64,000 nt of DNA from Symbiodinium natans (taxonomy: Eukaryota; Sar; Dinophyceae; Suessiales; Symbiodiniaceae): NCBI GenBank assembly GCA_905221605.1, contig CAJNDS010002131.1:451001-515000 (forward strand), in the 5' to 3' direction. The notes under the pieces were generated by a model, which was not told where the DNA came from, ran no database searches, and saw only the letters and a program-made list of their open reading frames with translations. Each line of letters begins with the position of its first letter. Positions within the stretch are counted from its first letter, which is position 1. The position numbers and the translations under genes were made by a program. Shown here piece by piece: positions 39,530-50,225 of this stretch.

Positions 39530-39870
39530 GGGTTTAGGGTTTAGGGTTAGGGTTTAGGGTTTAGGGTTTAGGGTTTAGGGTTTAGGGTTTAGGGTTTAGG
39601 GTTACCTGCTCTTCTTCTTTGCTTACTATCCCAAATTGCGGTTTATGACTGCTGCTATTGCAACTGCTGTGCTATTTCTACTCTTCTTCGTGTTGCTGGT
39701 ATTACCATTACTGCGAACTTAAATTGGTTGTGGGTGAAGATGAAAGCCCATTTTGTAGGGGCATCGACATGCATAGTGCAGTCCGACTTTTGAGCAACCC
39801 ACACATGTTCAGGTTTAGGAGCTGCAGCAGTTTATGGACATCATATTGTATATATATATATAGAGACATG
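39530..39870 (-). mobile_element. Dispersed element joined to telomere-like and AT-rich tails, copy 2
   Basis: Inverted copy of 26494-26777: GTTTAGGGTTACCTGCTCTT at the array junction, about 240 bases of shared body, then a TA run. The two bodies differ by scattered substitutions only. Confidence 0.8.
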
Positions 39871-40215
39871 TATACAGAAATATAACACACAACAAGAATA
39901 CATACATACATATATATATATATAGTTATACATATAAATATTAATAAACAAACAATAAATATAAACAAATAAATAAATAAATAAATAAATATATATATAT
40001 ATACAGTAAACATACATATACATATAGATATAAATATACATATGAATATAAATATAATATAAAGATATAAAAAAGATAACACAATTTCAATATGAATGTA
40101 AATATACAGGCAAATACAAAAACAGACAAATAAAATCACATATCAATATAAAGGAGAATACGAAACTAAATGTGATTTTGTAGATATATATATATATATA
40201 TATATATATGTTCGT
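39850..40215. repeat. AT-rich microsatellite
   Basis: (TA)n, (AAAT)n and related units, the counterpart of 26180-26520 next to copy 1. Confidence 0.95.
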
Positions 40216-40539
40216 ATTTACATGTATATGCGCTTGCATGCAGGAGGCCAAAGTACTTGGCACCCTTTTTCACATGGTACGCCACTTGCACTCGACCCGA
40301 AACTCTGAATCCTCAAAGGCCCCCTAAGCCTTAATCCTAAAGCTCAAAAACGCCCTAAAAACTCTAACAGCCGCGCAAAGGAACGAGACACTCCAAGCAG
40401 CGAACCAGGCCTCCAAAGGTTTGAGGGTTTTGCGGGTTGTTCGGGTTCTTTTGGGGCTTTAGCCTTTTTAAGGGGCTTTTGCAGGCTTCGAGGAGTTGAG
40501 GCTTTGAGGACGTTGAAGGGTTCCACGCTTTGAGAGGTT

Positions 40540-40618
40540 GTTTAGGGTTTAGGGTTTAGGGTTTAGGGTTTAGGGTTTAGGGTTTAGGGTTTAGGGTTTA
40601 GGGTTTAGGGTTTAGGGT
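40540..40618 (+). repeat. TTTAGGG array
   Basis: Eleven clean heptamers. Confidence 0.96.
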
Positions 40619-40719
40619 CAAGAGAGGGAACCTCGAAGTGCAGAACGGCTTGACAGTGGATTTCAGGGTGGGAGTATATTGGGGTTTAGGGTTATTTGCA
40701 AGGTACCTCGTGTAATTCT

Positions 40720-42160
40720 CGGTGTTTACGAAAACAAGGGGCCCTTAATGTCGAACCCCAAATAATCGGATCCCTTGACGGTAAGGACCCCAAGAAGGTA
40801 CCCCAACTTTCAAAAACAAGCCACATTTAGTGTTTCTCTAGACCGTAAAAAGACCTAACCCTACTATCTGTAATCCTGAGCTAAACCGTGCGCCCCATCA
40901 AGCCCCAATCACCTTAAGATCCTGCACTTTGACCCCCAAGCACCCGTAACCCTCAACCCTAAACCCTAAACTCGAAACCCTCAACACTCTAAACCCCAAA
41001 CACCCCAAAGCACCCCCAATATCCCTCAACTGCGCCTAAGCCCCCGAACCCAAATTCCAAAACCCGAAACCCTAAACTCCCGAACCCTTTTACCCTAAAC
41101 CCTCAACCCTTTAATCCTAAACCCCTACAACCCCATAACCCTAAACCTCAAGACCCAAAGCCCTAAGCCTTAGACCCTAAACGGCAAGACCTCAAGCCCT
41201 GAACCCTAAACCCTAAACCCTAAACCCTAAACCCTAAACCCTAAACCCTAAACCCTAAACCCTAAACCCTAAACCCTAAACCCTAAACCCTTGGACCCCA
41301 AGACCCAAAACCCCGCCTGTGCCCAGGGAGCCCTCCGAGGCGGCCCCAAGACTCTTGTCTCACAACGTTTCGATTTAGGGTTTAGGGTTTAGGGTTTAGG
41401 GTTTAGGGTTTAGGGTTTAGGGTTTAGGGAAGGTTTCGAGGAGTTTCGAGGAGTTTCGAGGAGTTTCGTTTTTTTGGTTTTTTTCTTCATAGTTTCGAGT
41501 TGCAGGGGGCTTGAGGGTGTAGGGTTTGGGGTTTGGGGTTTGGGGTTTGGGGTTCAGGGATTGAGGAGGGTTGAGGGTTTCGGGTTTAGGGTTTGGGGTT
41601 TTGGGATTCCAGAGAACTGGGAGGTTTAGGGTTTCGGGCTTCGGGTTAAGGGTTGAGGGTTTAGGATTTAGGGCTTGGGGTTTAAGGGGGCTTATATGGG
41701 GTTTGATGTTTGTGTGTCTGTGTGTATGTGTTGCTTTCGGCTTTCAAGATCAGGGATTTCAGGGTGCTTCGAGCGTTTTCGGGCTGTCTTAGTACTTCTA
41801 TTTCTTTTAGGGGGTCCTGTCTTGGACGTTGCCCTCCTCCCCCCCTAAACCTTAAACCTTAAACCTTAAACCTTAAACCTTAAGCCTTAAGCCTTAAACC
41901 TTAAACCTTAAACCCTAAACCCTAAACCCTAAACCCTAACCCTTAAAACCCTAAACCCTAAACCCTCAAGCCCCCTGTAACTTGAAATTATTAAGCAAAA
42001 TCCAAACAACGAAACTCCTCGAAACTTTCCTTGAAACTTTCCTCAAGAAAAGTCCAAAAAACGAAGCTCCTCGAAAAACTTTGAAACTTTCCTCGAAACT
42101 TTCCCCGGACCTGAACCCTTAGTAATTCAACAAAACCTAAACCCTAAACCCGAAAGCCCC
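40720..42160. repeat. Arrays of both polarities with GAGGAGTTTC/GAAACTCCTC blocks
   Basis: CCCTAAA at 41200-41288, TTTAGGG at 41374-41430, a GTTTCGAGGA block at 41425-41465 and its near-complement (CGAAACTCCTCG, GAAACTTTCC) at 42010-42110, CCTTAAA at 41845-41920. No exon recognised. Confidence 0.8.
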
Positions 42161-42162
42161 AC

Positions 42163-42229
42163 CGGAAGCTGTGTAGAGCCGAGGGCGGGTGATGACCCAG
42201 ATTGCCACACCGCCGAGCCAGGCAGTTTT
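42163..42229 (-). CDS. Exon candidate with hydrophobic segment
   Basis: KTAWLGGVAIWVITRPRLYT then AS, acceptor CTCGAAG, donor G then GTGGGG. Isolated; unknown family. Confidence 0.35.
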
Positions 42230-42325
42230 CTTCGAGGGTCAAACCCTGGACCCTAAACCCTTGGTTTAGGGTTTAGGGTTTAGGGTTTAGGGTTTGGGTT
42301 TAGGGTTTAGGGTTTAGGGCCCTAA

Positions 42326-42412
42326 AGTAATGGTATTTTCTTGCGGTCCCTTTGTAATACTACTATAATAACCCCCCCCCCCAAACAGTTCTTAAGGCCC
42401 CTACATTAACCG
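42326..42412. repeat. Dispersed repeat, TAATGGTATTCCCTTATGG family
   Basis: Related copies at about 57531-57640, 59868-59970, 60728-60840 and 63009-63100 share TAATGGTATT, CCCTTT, ATACTATAATAACC and TTAAGGCCCC. About 100 bases, non-coding. Confidence 0.7.
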
Positions 42413-43354
42413 TTTGGACCATGTTGGGTTGGGGTGGCTTGGCATCCCCAACCCCTCAGGTGAACCTTGGGGTGTTTCTTCGGAAGCCGGACACGCAAGT
42501 CTAAGGTTGTTCTAGAGGGAGCTTTGCAGTCGAGCGTCGAGCGCGTTGCCCCTTTATCAGAATCCAAACCCTGCACCCGAAAGTATGTGAGGGGCCGCCT
42601 CCGTCGGGCTTGACAGCCACGCCCGTACAAGGGTAAAGCCTCACCAAAGGTTTCCAGCCCAAACACGTCCCTCATGCGACCTGCCTGCATGTGTCTTGCA
42701 GTGCAGTGTGTTTTCAGTTTTGGCGCCGCTCTCAGAAGTAGGGGGGGTGCAAGCTTTTGGGTCTCCACTACACCCAGCAATATGGTTATAAGTACAGTTA
42801 TAAGTACAGTTATCATTGGTCAATAAGTACCATGAACCTCCAAGCAGCCATCCAGATTTCATCCACGTTGTTCCCATCCTCTGAATGCCGAACCCCAACA
42901 GTTGCCGAGGACAGCCCCCGTTCCAGGCTTAGGACCTGAATGAAAACTTGTGTATAAACATAAATAAATAAATAAATATAAATAAATATATATGTATATA
43001 TATATATATATTTATTTCTTGATTTCTTTGAGGAGGTATTGCGTTCTGGGTTTAGGATTTAGTGGAAAAAAACCAATTACCCCCCCCCCCCCCTGTCCCC
43101 CGCCGTAATTTTGAGAAGTGACGCCATATAGGAGTTTACGAAAATAAGGGACCTCTAATATGGACCCTTACAATGAGGACCCCAATCAGGTACCCCTGTC
43201 TTAGGACTCTCAACACGAAACCCTAAACCCTAACCTCTAAACCCTGAACCTTAAACCCTGAATCCCAAATCCCAAGGCAAACCCCCACATTGCTTCGGGA
43301 GTATTCTGACTATCGAAGGGTTCCCCGAGCTCCAACAATGCCGGGCAGTGTGTG

Positions 43355-45650
43355 GATCTAACCCTAAACCCTAAACCCTAAACCCTAGACCCTAAGCCCT
43401 AAGCCCTAAGCCCTAAACCCTAAGCCCTAAACCCTAAACCCTAAACCCTAAACCCGAAACCCTAAACCCTAAACCCTAAACCCTTTAAACGTCCAGGGGA
43501 CAAGTGCTTCGGGGAGGCGGCCGCCTCAGATGCCTTCGCTCTTTTGCTCTTGGGCACCGCGGGCGGGGGGGCGAGCCAGGGTTTAGGGTTTAGGGTTTAG
43601 GGCTTAGGGCTTAGGGTTTGGCACTCTTGTCTGGGCTTTGAATTTTGGTCGCGGGTTTGGATGCGATCAGACTCAAACTCTTCTGGACTCGAGTTCTTTA
43701 TGGGCTTAGCTTCTGGTCGCTTGCAACTCCAGGTGCGCATGTGGGGCTTAGGGTTTGGGGTTTAGGGTTTAGGGTTTAGGGCTGCTGTTGTCTGTTCCCT
43801 TACCCCTGACGCCTGAACCCTGAAGACTAAAGCCTTTACTTCGTGTGCAGCAATTTTGGAGTTTGGGTATCAGGGTTTGCAAACCCTAAGCCCTAAGCCC
43901 TAAGCCCTAAACCCTAAACCCCAAACCCTAAACCCCGCAGAGCAAAGTCTTGGTGGGAATGTCGCTAGCACGAGGTTTTGCCGGGGTTGTGACAAGTGTG
44001 CCGAGGTCCTGTGGACCAAGTGGATTGGTGTTGTCGAGAATCCGAATTTCTATGGCGGCATCAACCAGAGACTTGCCTGGCAGTAGGAAGTCCAATGGTG
44101 CTTTTTAACCATCTGCTTGAAAAGCGGGGCTTGACTGTTTGGCCCCCTTTGCAGTTAAGGCATTCGGGATGATGGGTTTGAAGGGGTTGAGGGTTGGAGA
44201 GATCAGGGTTTCAGACTCCCCTTCTCTTGTCGTGTCGTAGCCACTGGATTAGGGCAAAGTTCTCTACACTGGTCCAACCCTTCCTCATCTCTTGCCTTGA
44301 AGAAGTTTAGAACCTCCACGAACTCTACACACCGAGCCCCTAACCCCCCAAAATACCCAATCCCTCAACCCTAGACCCTCAAGCCGTAAGCCCAGAACCG
44401 GGAAACCGTAAGACCCCAAATGGGGAGTTTAATCTCAAGTCTGGGAGAAACAAGGCTCAAAGGTCTGGTTGCGATTTGGGGCCTGGCTTTCAGAGGCCTC
44501 TCTTTCTAGGGTTTAGGGTTTTTAGAGTTGAGGGTTTCGGGTTTTAGGGTTTGGGCTTGCGGTTGGGTTGTGGCTTGAAGGTGTATGTAGGGTCTTCAAG
44601 CTTAAAGCCCGAGTGTTCTTTGGGTGCCCGCAATTTCGTACTCTTATTGCTTCTTCTTTCGGTGCTTCTGTGTTGGTTTTGGTCCGCTGGTGCCCAGGTC
44701 TGCTGGTCCTCTTGTGTGCCGGTGTTCCGGTGAGATGAGGTGGTGCGGTTCTGTCCGGTCTGCTACTCCCAACCCCTTGATCACTTGTTTTCAACTGGAG
44801 GGGCAAGCCTGCGTCATCGTGTTTGCAAATGGCTCGGACTTCAAACCCAAGCCTCGGCATGGAAGGGGGCGGGGGAGACCGCCGAACACCCAGCTGGCTG
44901 ATCTCCATTAATCCACATCTCCTCCCAGTCATCCTCGAACTGTTTCAGCCTGGTCTTCACTCCGGGCGCCCTTAAGGTGAGGCTTGCCAGAAGAGGGACG
45001 GGAGGGGGAAACTGCACGAGCCCCAGTGGCCGACTCCATTTTTCACGCGCCAAGGTGGCGCGTGTGCCTGAGGTGCCGCGTTGTTGCCGCTACCCACCCG
45101 AGGTTCTTGTTTTTGCCCATGTGGGGGGGGGCGCCGACGGTGGTGCACCCCAAAAAGCATAAGACCACCACGGAGCAGGATGCAGGGGCTTTGCCGTGAC
45201 AATGTCATGCGCAGAGAGGTTTGCCTTGACAAAAATGTAGAGGCCGCTCGTTGTAGAATTCCAGGGCGCCTACTGAAACATGGTGGTTTCCTATCAGCAT
45301 ACGGGGGAAAACCGAAGTTTTCAAAGTTAGATTGGAGGAAGTAAAGTTTGGATGAACAAATTGAGCAAACGCATGAAACGACAACCAACAGAGGTTTGTT
45401 ATTACGAGATGGACGAAGTAGAATGAAACTTTTATGGCAGAAGTTTGGAGAAGCTTCAGGTGTTCTTGAGACACCCAAGGGACCTGACCCCCCCTCCACA
45501 CCCTTTCGGAAAAACCAGGGTAAGAACGAAAACCTGCCCCGAAAACCCTGAACCCGAAACCCTAAGCCCTAAACCCCAAACCCCAAACCCTAAACCCCAA
45601 ACCCCAAACCCTAAATCCTAAACCCTAACCCCAAGACCTAAACCCCCAAA
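43355..45650. repeat. CCCTAAA/TTTAGGG blocks with unassigned islands
   Basis: CCCTAAA at 43360-43485 and 45560-45640, TTTAGGG remnants near 43585 and 43750. The minus-strand island 43500-43570 reads AVPKSKRAKASEAAASPKHL, a basic exon-like stretch. The region 44520-45500 has overlapping frames on both strands and no decision can be made. Confidence 0.6.
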
Positions 45651-45670
45651 CCGATTTTCCACCCGCAAAG

Positions 45671-45740
45671 GTCGTCCGATCGCCACGCCATCCAGACCTT
45701 CTTGAACAAGACCAAGCGTCTGGGACAGGAGGGCGGAGGG
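45671..45740 (+). CDS. Exon candidate
   Basis: Acceptor CGCAAAG; SSDRHAIQTFLNKTKRLGQE. It ends before GAGGGCGGAG or GTTGAGGG. Unknown family. Confidence 0.4.
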
Positions 45741-45799
45741 GTTGAGGGTTTATGGTTTAGGGCTTAGGGTTTCGGGTTTAGGGCTTAGGGTATAGGGTT

Positions 45800-47050
45800 G
45801 AGGGTTGAGTGTTGTATCTCAAAAGAACTTCAGGGCGGGCGACCGAGAGACGCCATGACAGTCATCAAAACGGTCGTGGGGACACGGGCGGCCCTTTGTT
45901 TGCTTCCTGCTGTTGGTTGTATTTCTACTTGACCCGTAAAAATTCATGCCCAAGAGGTTCCAAGAACGGGCCTCCCTTATCGCTCAGGGCCTCAGGGCTT
46001 TCTATATTGATTTCTGAGGTAGAGGGTTTTCAATGGTGGTGCAGGGTTTAGGTTTTTAGGGTGTAAGGGTTTAGGGTATAAGGGTTTAAGGGTTAAGGGT
46101 TTAAGGGTTTAGGGCTGAAGAAAGGGCTTGGGGCCCCAGAAGTTTCAGAGTTCGACTCTTCGGTCCGCTCTGCCTGCGGGAATGCCTAAAACAGACCAAG
46201 GCGCCCCCTGTATAGGAATCCTGGCACCCCATCTGAACCCTAAATTTCCTAAGTTTCTCTAAGCCGTAAAATCCTGAACCTTCATCCCATAAGCCCTACT
46301 TCCAAAACACGAAATCTTGATGATCAACCAAGGAAGGGCGTGTGCCCCATACCGTGCAGCGGAGCGGCGTGGCTGAAGACAGCCCGTAACCTTTAGTTGC
46401 AAGGTCCTCACAGGCCAGCCAACACCCAGGGTCACAGGGGTTTAGGGTGTAGGGTGTCGGGTTTAGGGTTTAGGGTTTAGGGCTAGGGTAGGGTTGAGGG
46501 TCAATGCGTAGCATTGGCCGGGTTTGAGGATGATTGTTGGGTGTTTTAAGGTCGTTTTTTTCCATGGTTCTTAGGGCGTTTAGGGTTCTGGGATTTTCGT
46601 GCTTCACTAGGGGCATTTAGATGGTTTCTAGGGGTTCTGGGTTTTTATAGTTTCTCGCTTCGGGTTTTTCGAAGCAGCTTGCGCATGTGCAAAGGACCCG
46701 GAGCCTCGACCTCTCATAGCCCCAAAGGCCCGACAACACCTGCGGCCCTCTGGGCCTTGAAAACTCCAAACCCAGAACCCTACAACCCCCCACAGCCCAC
46801 TGTGCAGTCGGCAGTCTCTCGACGTGTGTATCCACAAGTATGGAGGAATGAGGGGCCTGATTCCGGGCTTGGCTGCTTCTAGGTGCAGCAGCCTGGTTAG
46901 GCCTGCGAGTGCTGATCTTGAACGAACACCTGAGCCCCAAACGCGCAGACCCTACACAAGCCATGTGGTTCAAAGTGTGTTGTGTCAAGCAATCCTGAGG
47001 CGTACCCCGTGCCGACGTACAAGAAGAAACACTTCCCCAGCGTGTTTTGC
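45800..47050. other. No gene resolved
   Basis: A minus-strand island at 46330-46435 reads ACEDLATKGYGLSSATPLRC and is exon-like. The remainder is decayed heptamers and overlapping short frames. Confidence 0.35.
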
Positions 47051-47054
47051 TGCT

Positions 47055-48715
47055 GGGCCCCTGAACCCTGACCCTAAACCCTAAACCCTAAACCCTAAAC
47101 CCTAAACCCTAAACCCTAAACCCTAGACCCTAAACCCTAAACCCTAAACCCTAAACCCTAAACCCTAAACCCGGCACATCCTCCCAGAGGCCCGACACCC
47201 CGAAGCCCGGAACCCTCGGAGCCCAACACGTGGAAAACCTTCAAAGCCCTGAGGACTCCTTTGCGTCGCAAGCTAAACCCTAAACCCTAAACCCTAAACC
47301 CTCAACCCTAAACCCTAAGCCCTCAACCCTCAACCCAAAACCCTAAACCCTAAATTGAGGGGTTGAGGGAAGTACGGGTATGGTGCACCTCTTGGGTTGT
47401 GTTTCTTCATTGTGGACCCTTTTGGTTTAGGGTTATTTGAGAACACGGGGGGCCCCATATCCAGGCCGAGCCAGGGCCATATCCTGGATAGCCGCGTATC
47501 CGCCCAACCCTAGCCGCACCTTACGATCTCGCTCGGAAGCCTCTAAACCCCGAACGCCTCCTAATCCTCGACTTGGAAGTTCACGAGTACTTCCCTAAGC
47601 CCTAAACCCTAAACCCTAAACCCTAAACCCCAAAACCCTAAACCCTAAACCCTAAACCCTAAACCCTAAACCCTAAACCCTAAACCCTAAACCCTAAACC
47701 CTAAACCCTAAACCCTAAACCCTATACCCTATACCCTAAACCCAGCCTCCCCAAGGCTTTGCGGTGGCCCGCCTCGGGACGGAGATGGCTCCTTGGCCTC
47801 GGAGTTCGCCTGGCACCCTCAGCTCCCTAAGTTCCCCAACACCCCCGCCCCCCTTAAAAAAATATAAGGGGTTTAGGGTTTGGGGTTTGGGGTTTGGGGT
47901 TTAGGGTTTAGGGTTTGGGGTTTAGGGTTTAGGGTTTAGGGTTTGGGGTTTGGGGTTTAGGGTTTTTGGGTTTAGGGTTTAGGGTTACGGGTTTAACCCC
48001 CCCAAAGCCCCATAAAACCCCCTAAGCCCCTTTAACCCCTAAGCCCCTATACACCCGGACCGACTAAACCCCCCAAGCCCTAAGCCCTAAGCCCTTTACA
48101 CCCTCAGGAGGTTCAGGGGGCTCGGGGTCCTGTTGTGTTTGTGGCTTTTGGCTTTGTTCAGCAAACAAGGACATGGAACCTTACAGGTATGATTAGACAC
48201 ATTTTGGGGTCATGTAGGGTTTAGGGACGAATCGGTTCAAGAGGGACCGCGACCCTCATCCTACCCTCTGTGCGCCTGATACAGTCCCTAAACCTCTGGG
48301 CCCTTTAAAAGGCCCCTCCGCTCCCTAAACAAGGCGAAACACAAAAGGAAAGGGTCCTTCCTTTGGCCTAAACACTAACCCTAAACCGTAAACCCTAAAC
48401 CCGAAACCCTAAACCCCAAACCCCAAACCCTAAACCCTAAACCCCAAATCCTAAACCCTAAACCCTAAACCCTAAACCTTAAAGGACACCATGCACCTGC
48501 AGCGGCAGAGTGGCTCGGGCATCTTCGCCTGTGATGGGCGGCCTTGCAGCAGTTTTTGGGGCCCTAAACCCTAAACCCTAAACCCTAAACCCTAAACCCT
48601 AAACCCTAAACCCTAAACCCTAAACCCTAAACCCTAACCCTGAACCCTGAACCCTGAACCCTGAACCCTGAACCCTAAACCTACACCCTAAACCCTAACC
48701 CTCAAACCCTGAAAC
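47055..48715. repeat. Series of CCCTAAA and TTTAGGG arrays
   Basis: CCCTAAA at 47065-47172, 47275-47310, 47600-47725, 48380-48480 and 48560-48640; TTTAGGG/TTTGGGG at 47870-47980. GAACCCT units at 48640-48670. Confidence 0.93.
48486..48551 (+). CDS. Exon candidate
   Basis: After TTAAAG: GACACC then ATG, MHLQRQSGSGIFACDGRPCS, before GTTTTTGG. It lies exactly between two CCCTAAA arrays. Confidence 0.4.
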
Positions 48716-48736
48716 CATAAGCCCGAAACGCCCAAG

Positions 48737-48934
48737 CTAAAGAACACCAAAGGTACGTTCCCAGTTGTGAACGCAAAGGAAGGATTCTAGGGCTATCAGA
48801 GAGTTCTTCTTTTCTTCAGAATATTCACCGGATGCACCCGGTTTGTCAAATGCCCCTGAAAGGCAGGTCAGGTACATAGCGGATCCTCCAAACGAGCCAG
48901 GCATCTGACCAACAACATATGAGGGTTTTTTCAA
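48737..48934 (-). CDS. Hypothetical exon or ORF
   Basis: 65-codon open frame, SFGGSAMYLTCLSGAFDKPG in the middle, ending ERTFGVL and stop. Moderate GC; an internal CTTTCAG acceptor could shorten it. No family. Confidence 0.25.
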   Translation of the reverse strand: MKKPSYVVGQMPGSFGGSAMYLTCLSGAFDKPGASGEYSEEKKNSLIALESFLCVHNWERTFGVL

Positions 48935-49141
48935 TATTAGGGGTACTTCTTTGGGGTCCTTAGCATAAGGGGATCCTACTATTGGGGGGTTTATATTTGG
49001 GGTCCCCTATATTTCGTACTCAGAAGGGTGTTTTAAAGGGGTCCATGTTTAGAGATGCCCATATAGTCACAAAAAACGTCATGCGACCCGTTTCCTGATC
49101 TATGCTTTTTGAGGAGTGATGGCGGCGCAACATTGTTTCAG

Positions 49142-49186
49142 AATGGCCCTTCCGGACATTCTAAAGATGAATCCAGACAACGCATG
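49142..49186 (+). CDS. 45-nt exon with canonical GT-AG borders
   Basis: TTGTTTCAG before and GTAAGT after; MALPDILKMNPDNA. Among the best pairs of splice signals in the window. The plus frame at 49310-49408 (LCNRCVLQSDPRNNYIPPRK) may be the next exon, but the phases do not meet. Confidence 0.4.
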
Positions 49187-49583
49187 GTAAGTTCTTACGC
49201 CCGTATGATTGCAACTGCCTATGTGTGATAGACGAGACGTGCCGATCTCGCTCAATCTTCAGTTTCATTGTCATCTTTTTTTGGCTTCCTTTCAAACAGC
49301 GGGTCTGTGCAACCGCTGCGTGCTTCAGTCGGATCCAAGAAACAACTATATACCCCCACGGAAAATTGTTGTCTACACGCACTTGCATGTTCCATTCACG
49401 TTTCGTTGAAGCGGCTTATCTTCTGGAACAGTTGAGTTTGTTTGGTTTCGTTTTGTGCATCACGTTTGGTTCTCCTTGCTTGCTTTCTGCTTTCTTTCTT
49501 TGATTTCCAATATCCTCAGCTCTTGGTACCTTGAGCTGCGAAGAAACAAGGTCCACAGGGCCCACAGGTTTGAACAGCCTCAG

Positions 49584-49623
49584 GTTTGCGGTCTTCAGCG
49601 ATGCCGACTACGATCTGGATGGG
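49584..49623 (+). CDS. Exon candidate, acidic FAVFSDADYDLDG
   Basis: Acceptor CCTCAG, donor GATGGG then GTGAGG. It could be a 5' exon of the glycosyltransferase-like gene that follows, or half of an EF-hand loop; the phase to 50151 does not match, so it is kept apart. Confidence 0.35.
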
Positions 49624-50150
49624 GTGAGGCCGTCCGCTTTGTGGGTGCTGCGGGGTGCAGAGGCTCAGAGGGGCTTGGAGGTTTGCGGGGTCAGAGGCAC
49701 TGGGGGGGAGTTTTGCTTGCCTTAAAACCCAAACCCCCGGAAACCCAAACCCTAAACCCGAAACCCGAAACCCTAAACCCAAAACCCTAAACCCGAAAAC
49801 CTCTACATGAACCCTGGAACCCCTACGCCCGCATGGGTTTTTTCAGGGGGCCTCTGTCCTTCCGTGCTTCCAAAGTTGGTGCGTCGGGTCCAGATTCTCA
49901 GCATCCCTCTCACCCCCCAAACCGCAAAGTGGAGCCCGAAAAGAAATGGCCCTCCAAGCCCCGCATCATTGTCACAGTACATTACTACCGTATTTTTTTA
50001 GAGTCTTCCAACGGTTTAGGGTCTAGGGTTTGGTTAGGGTTTTAGTCTACAGCTGTGGAAGGCCTCGGGTATTATAAGCCCTCAACCACATAAGCTCTGA
50101 CCCCCAAGTCCTCCTCTCCACACCCCAAACGCTGTGCCAAAAGCTCACAG

Positions 50151-50225
50151 GACCACACAAATCGCATCAACAAAGTCGGGTGTCTCCGTGGACAAGACGG
50201 CCGCAAACTCACAGGTCTTCATGAG
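50151..50225 (+). CDS. Glycosyltransferase-like gene, exon a
   Basis: Acceptor CTCACAG; TTQIASTKSGVSVDKTAANS then QVFM. The GA donor (ATGAG then GACAGG) and the next acceptor (GTCAG then GACCTG) share GAC; the join restores Arg-Thr-Trp. Confidence 0.5.

Noticed and set aside
49584-49623. Complete EF-hand
   Set aside because: DADYDLDG resembles the first half of a calcium loop, but the rest (a Glu at position 12) is absent from the exon and no continuation was found.
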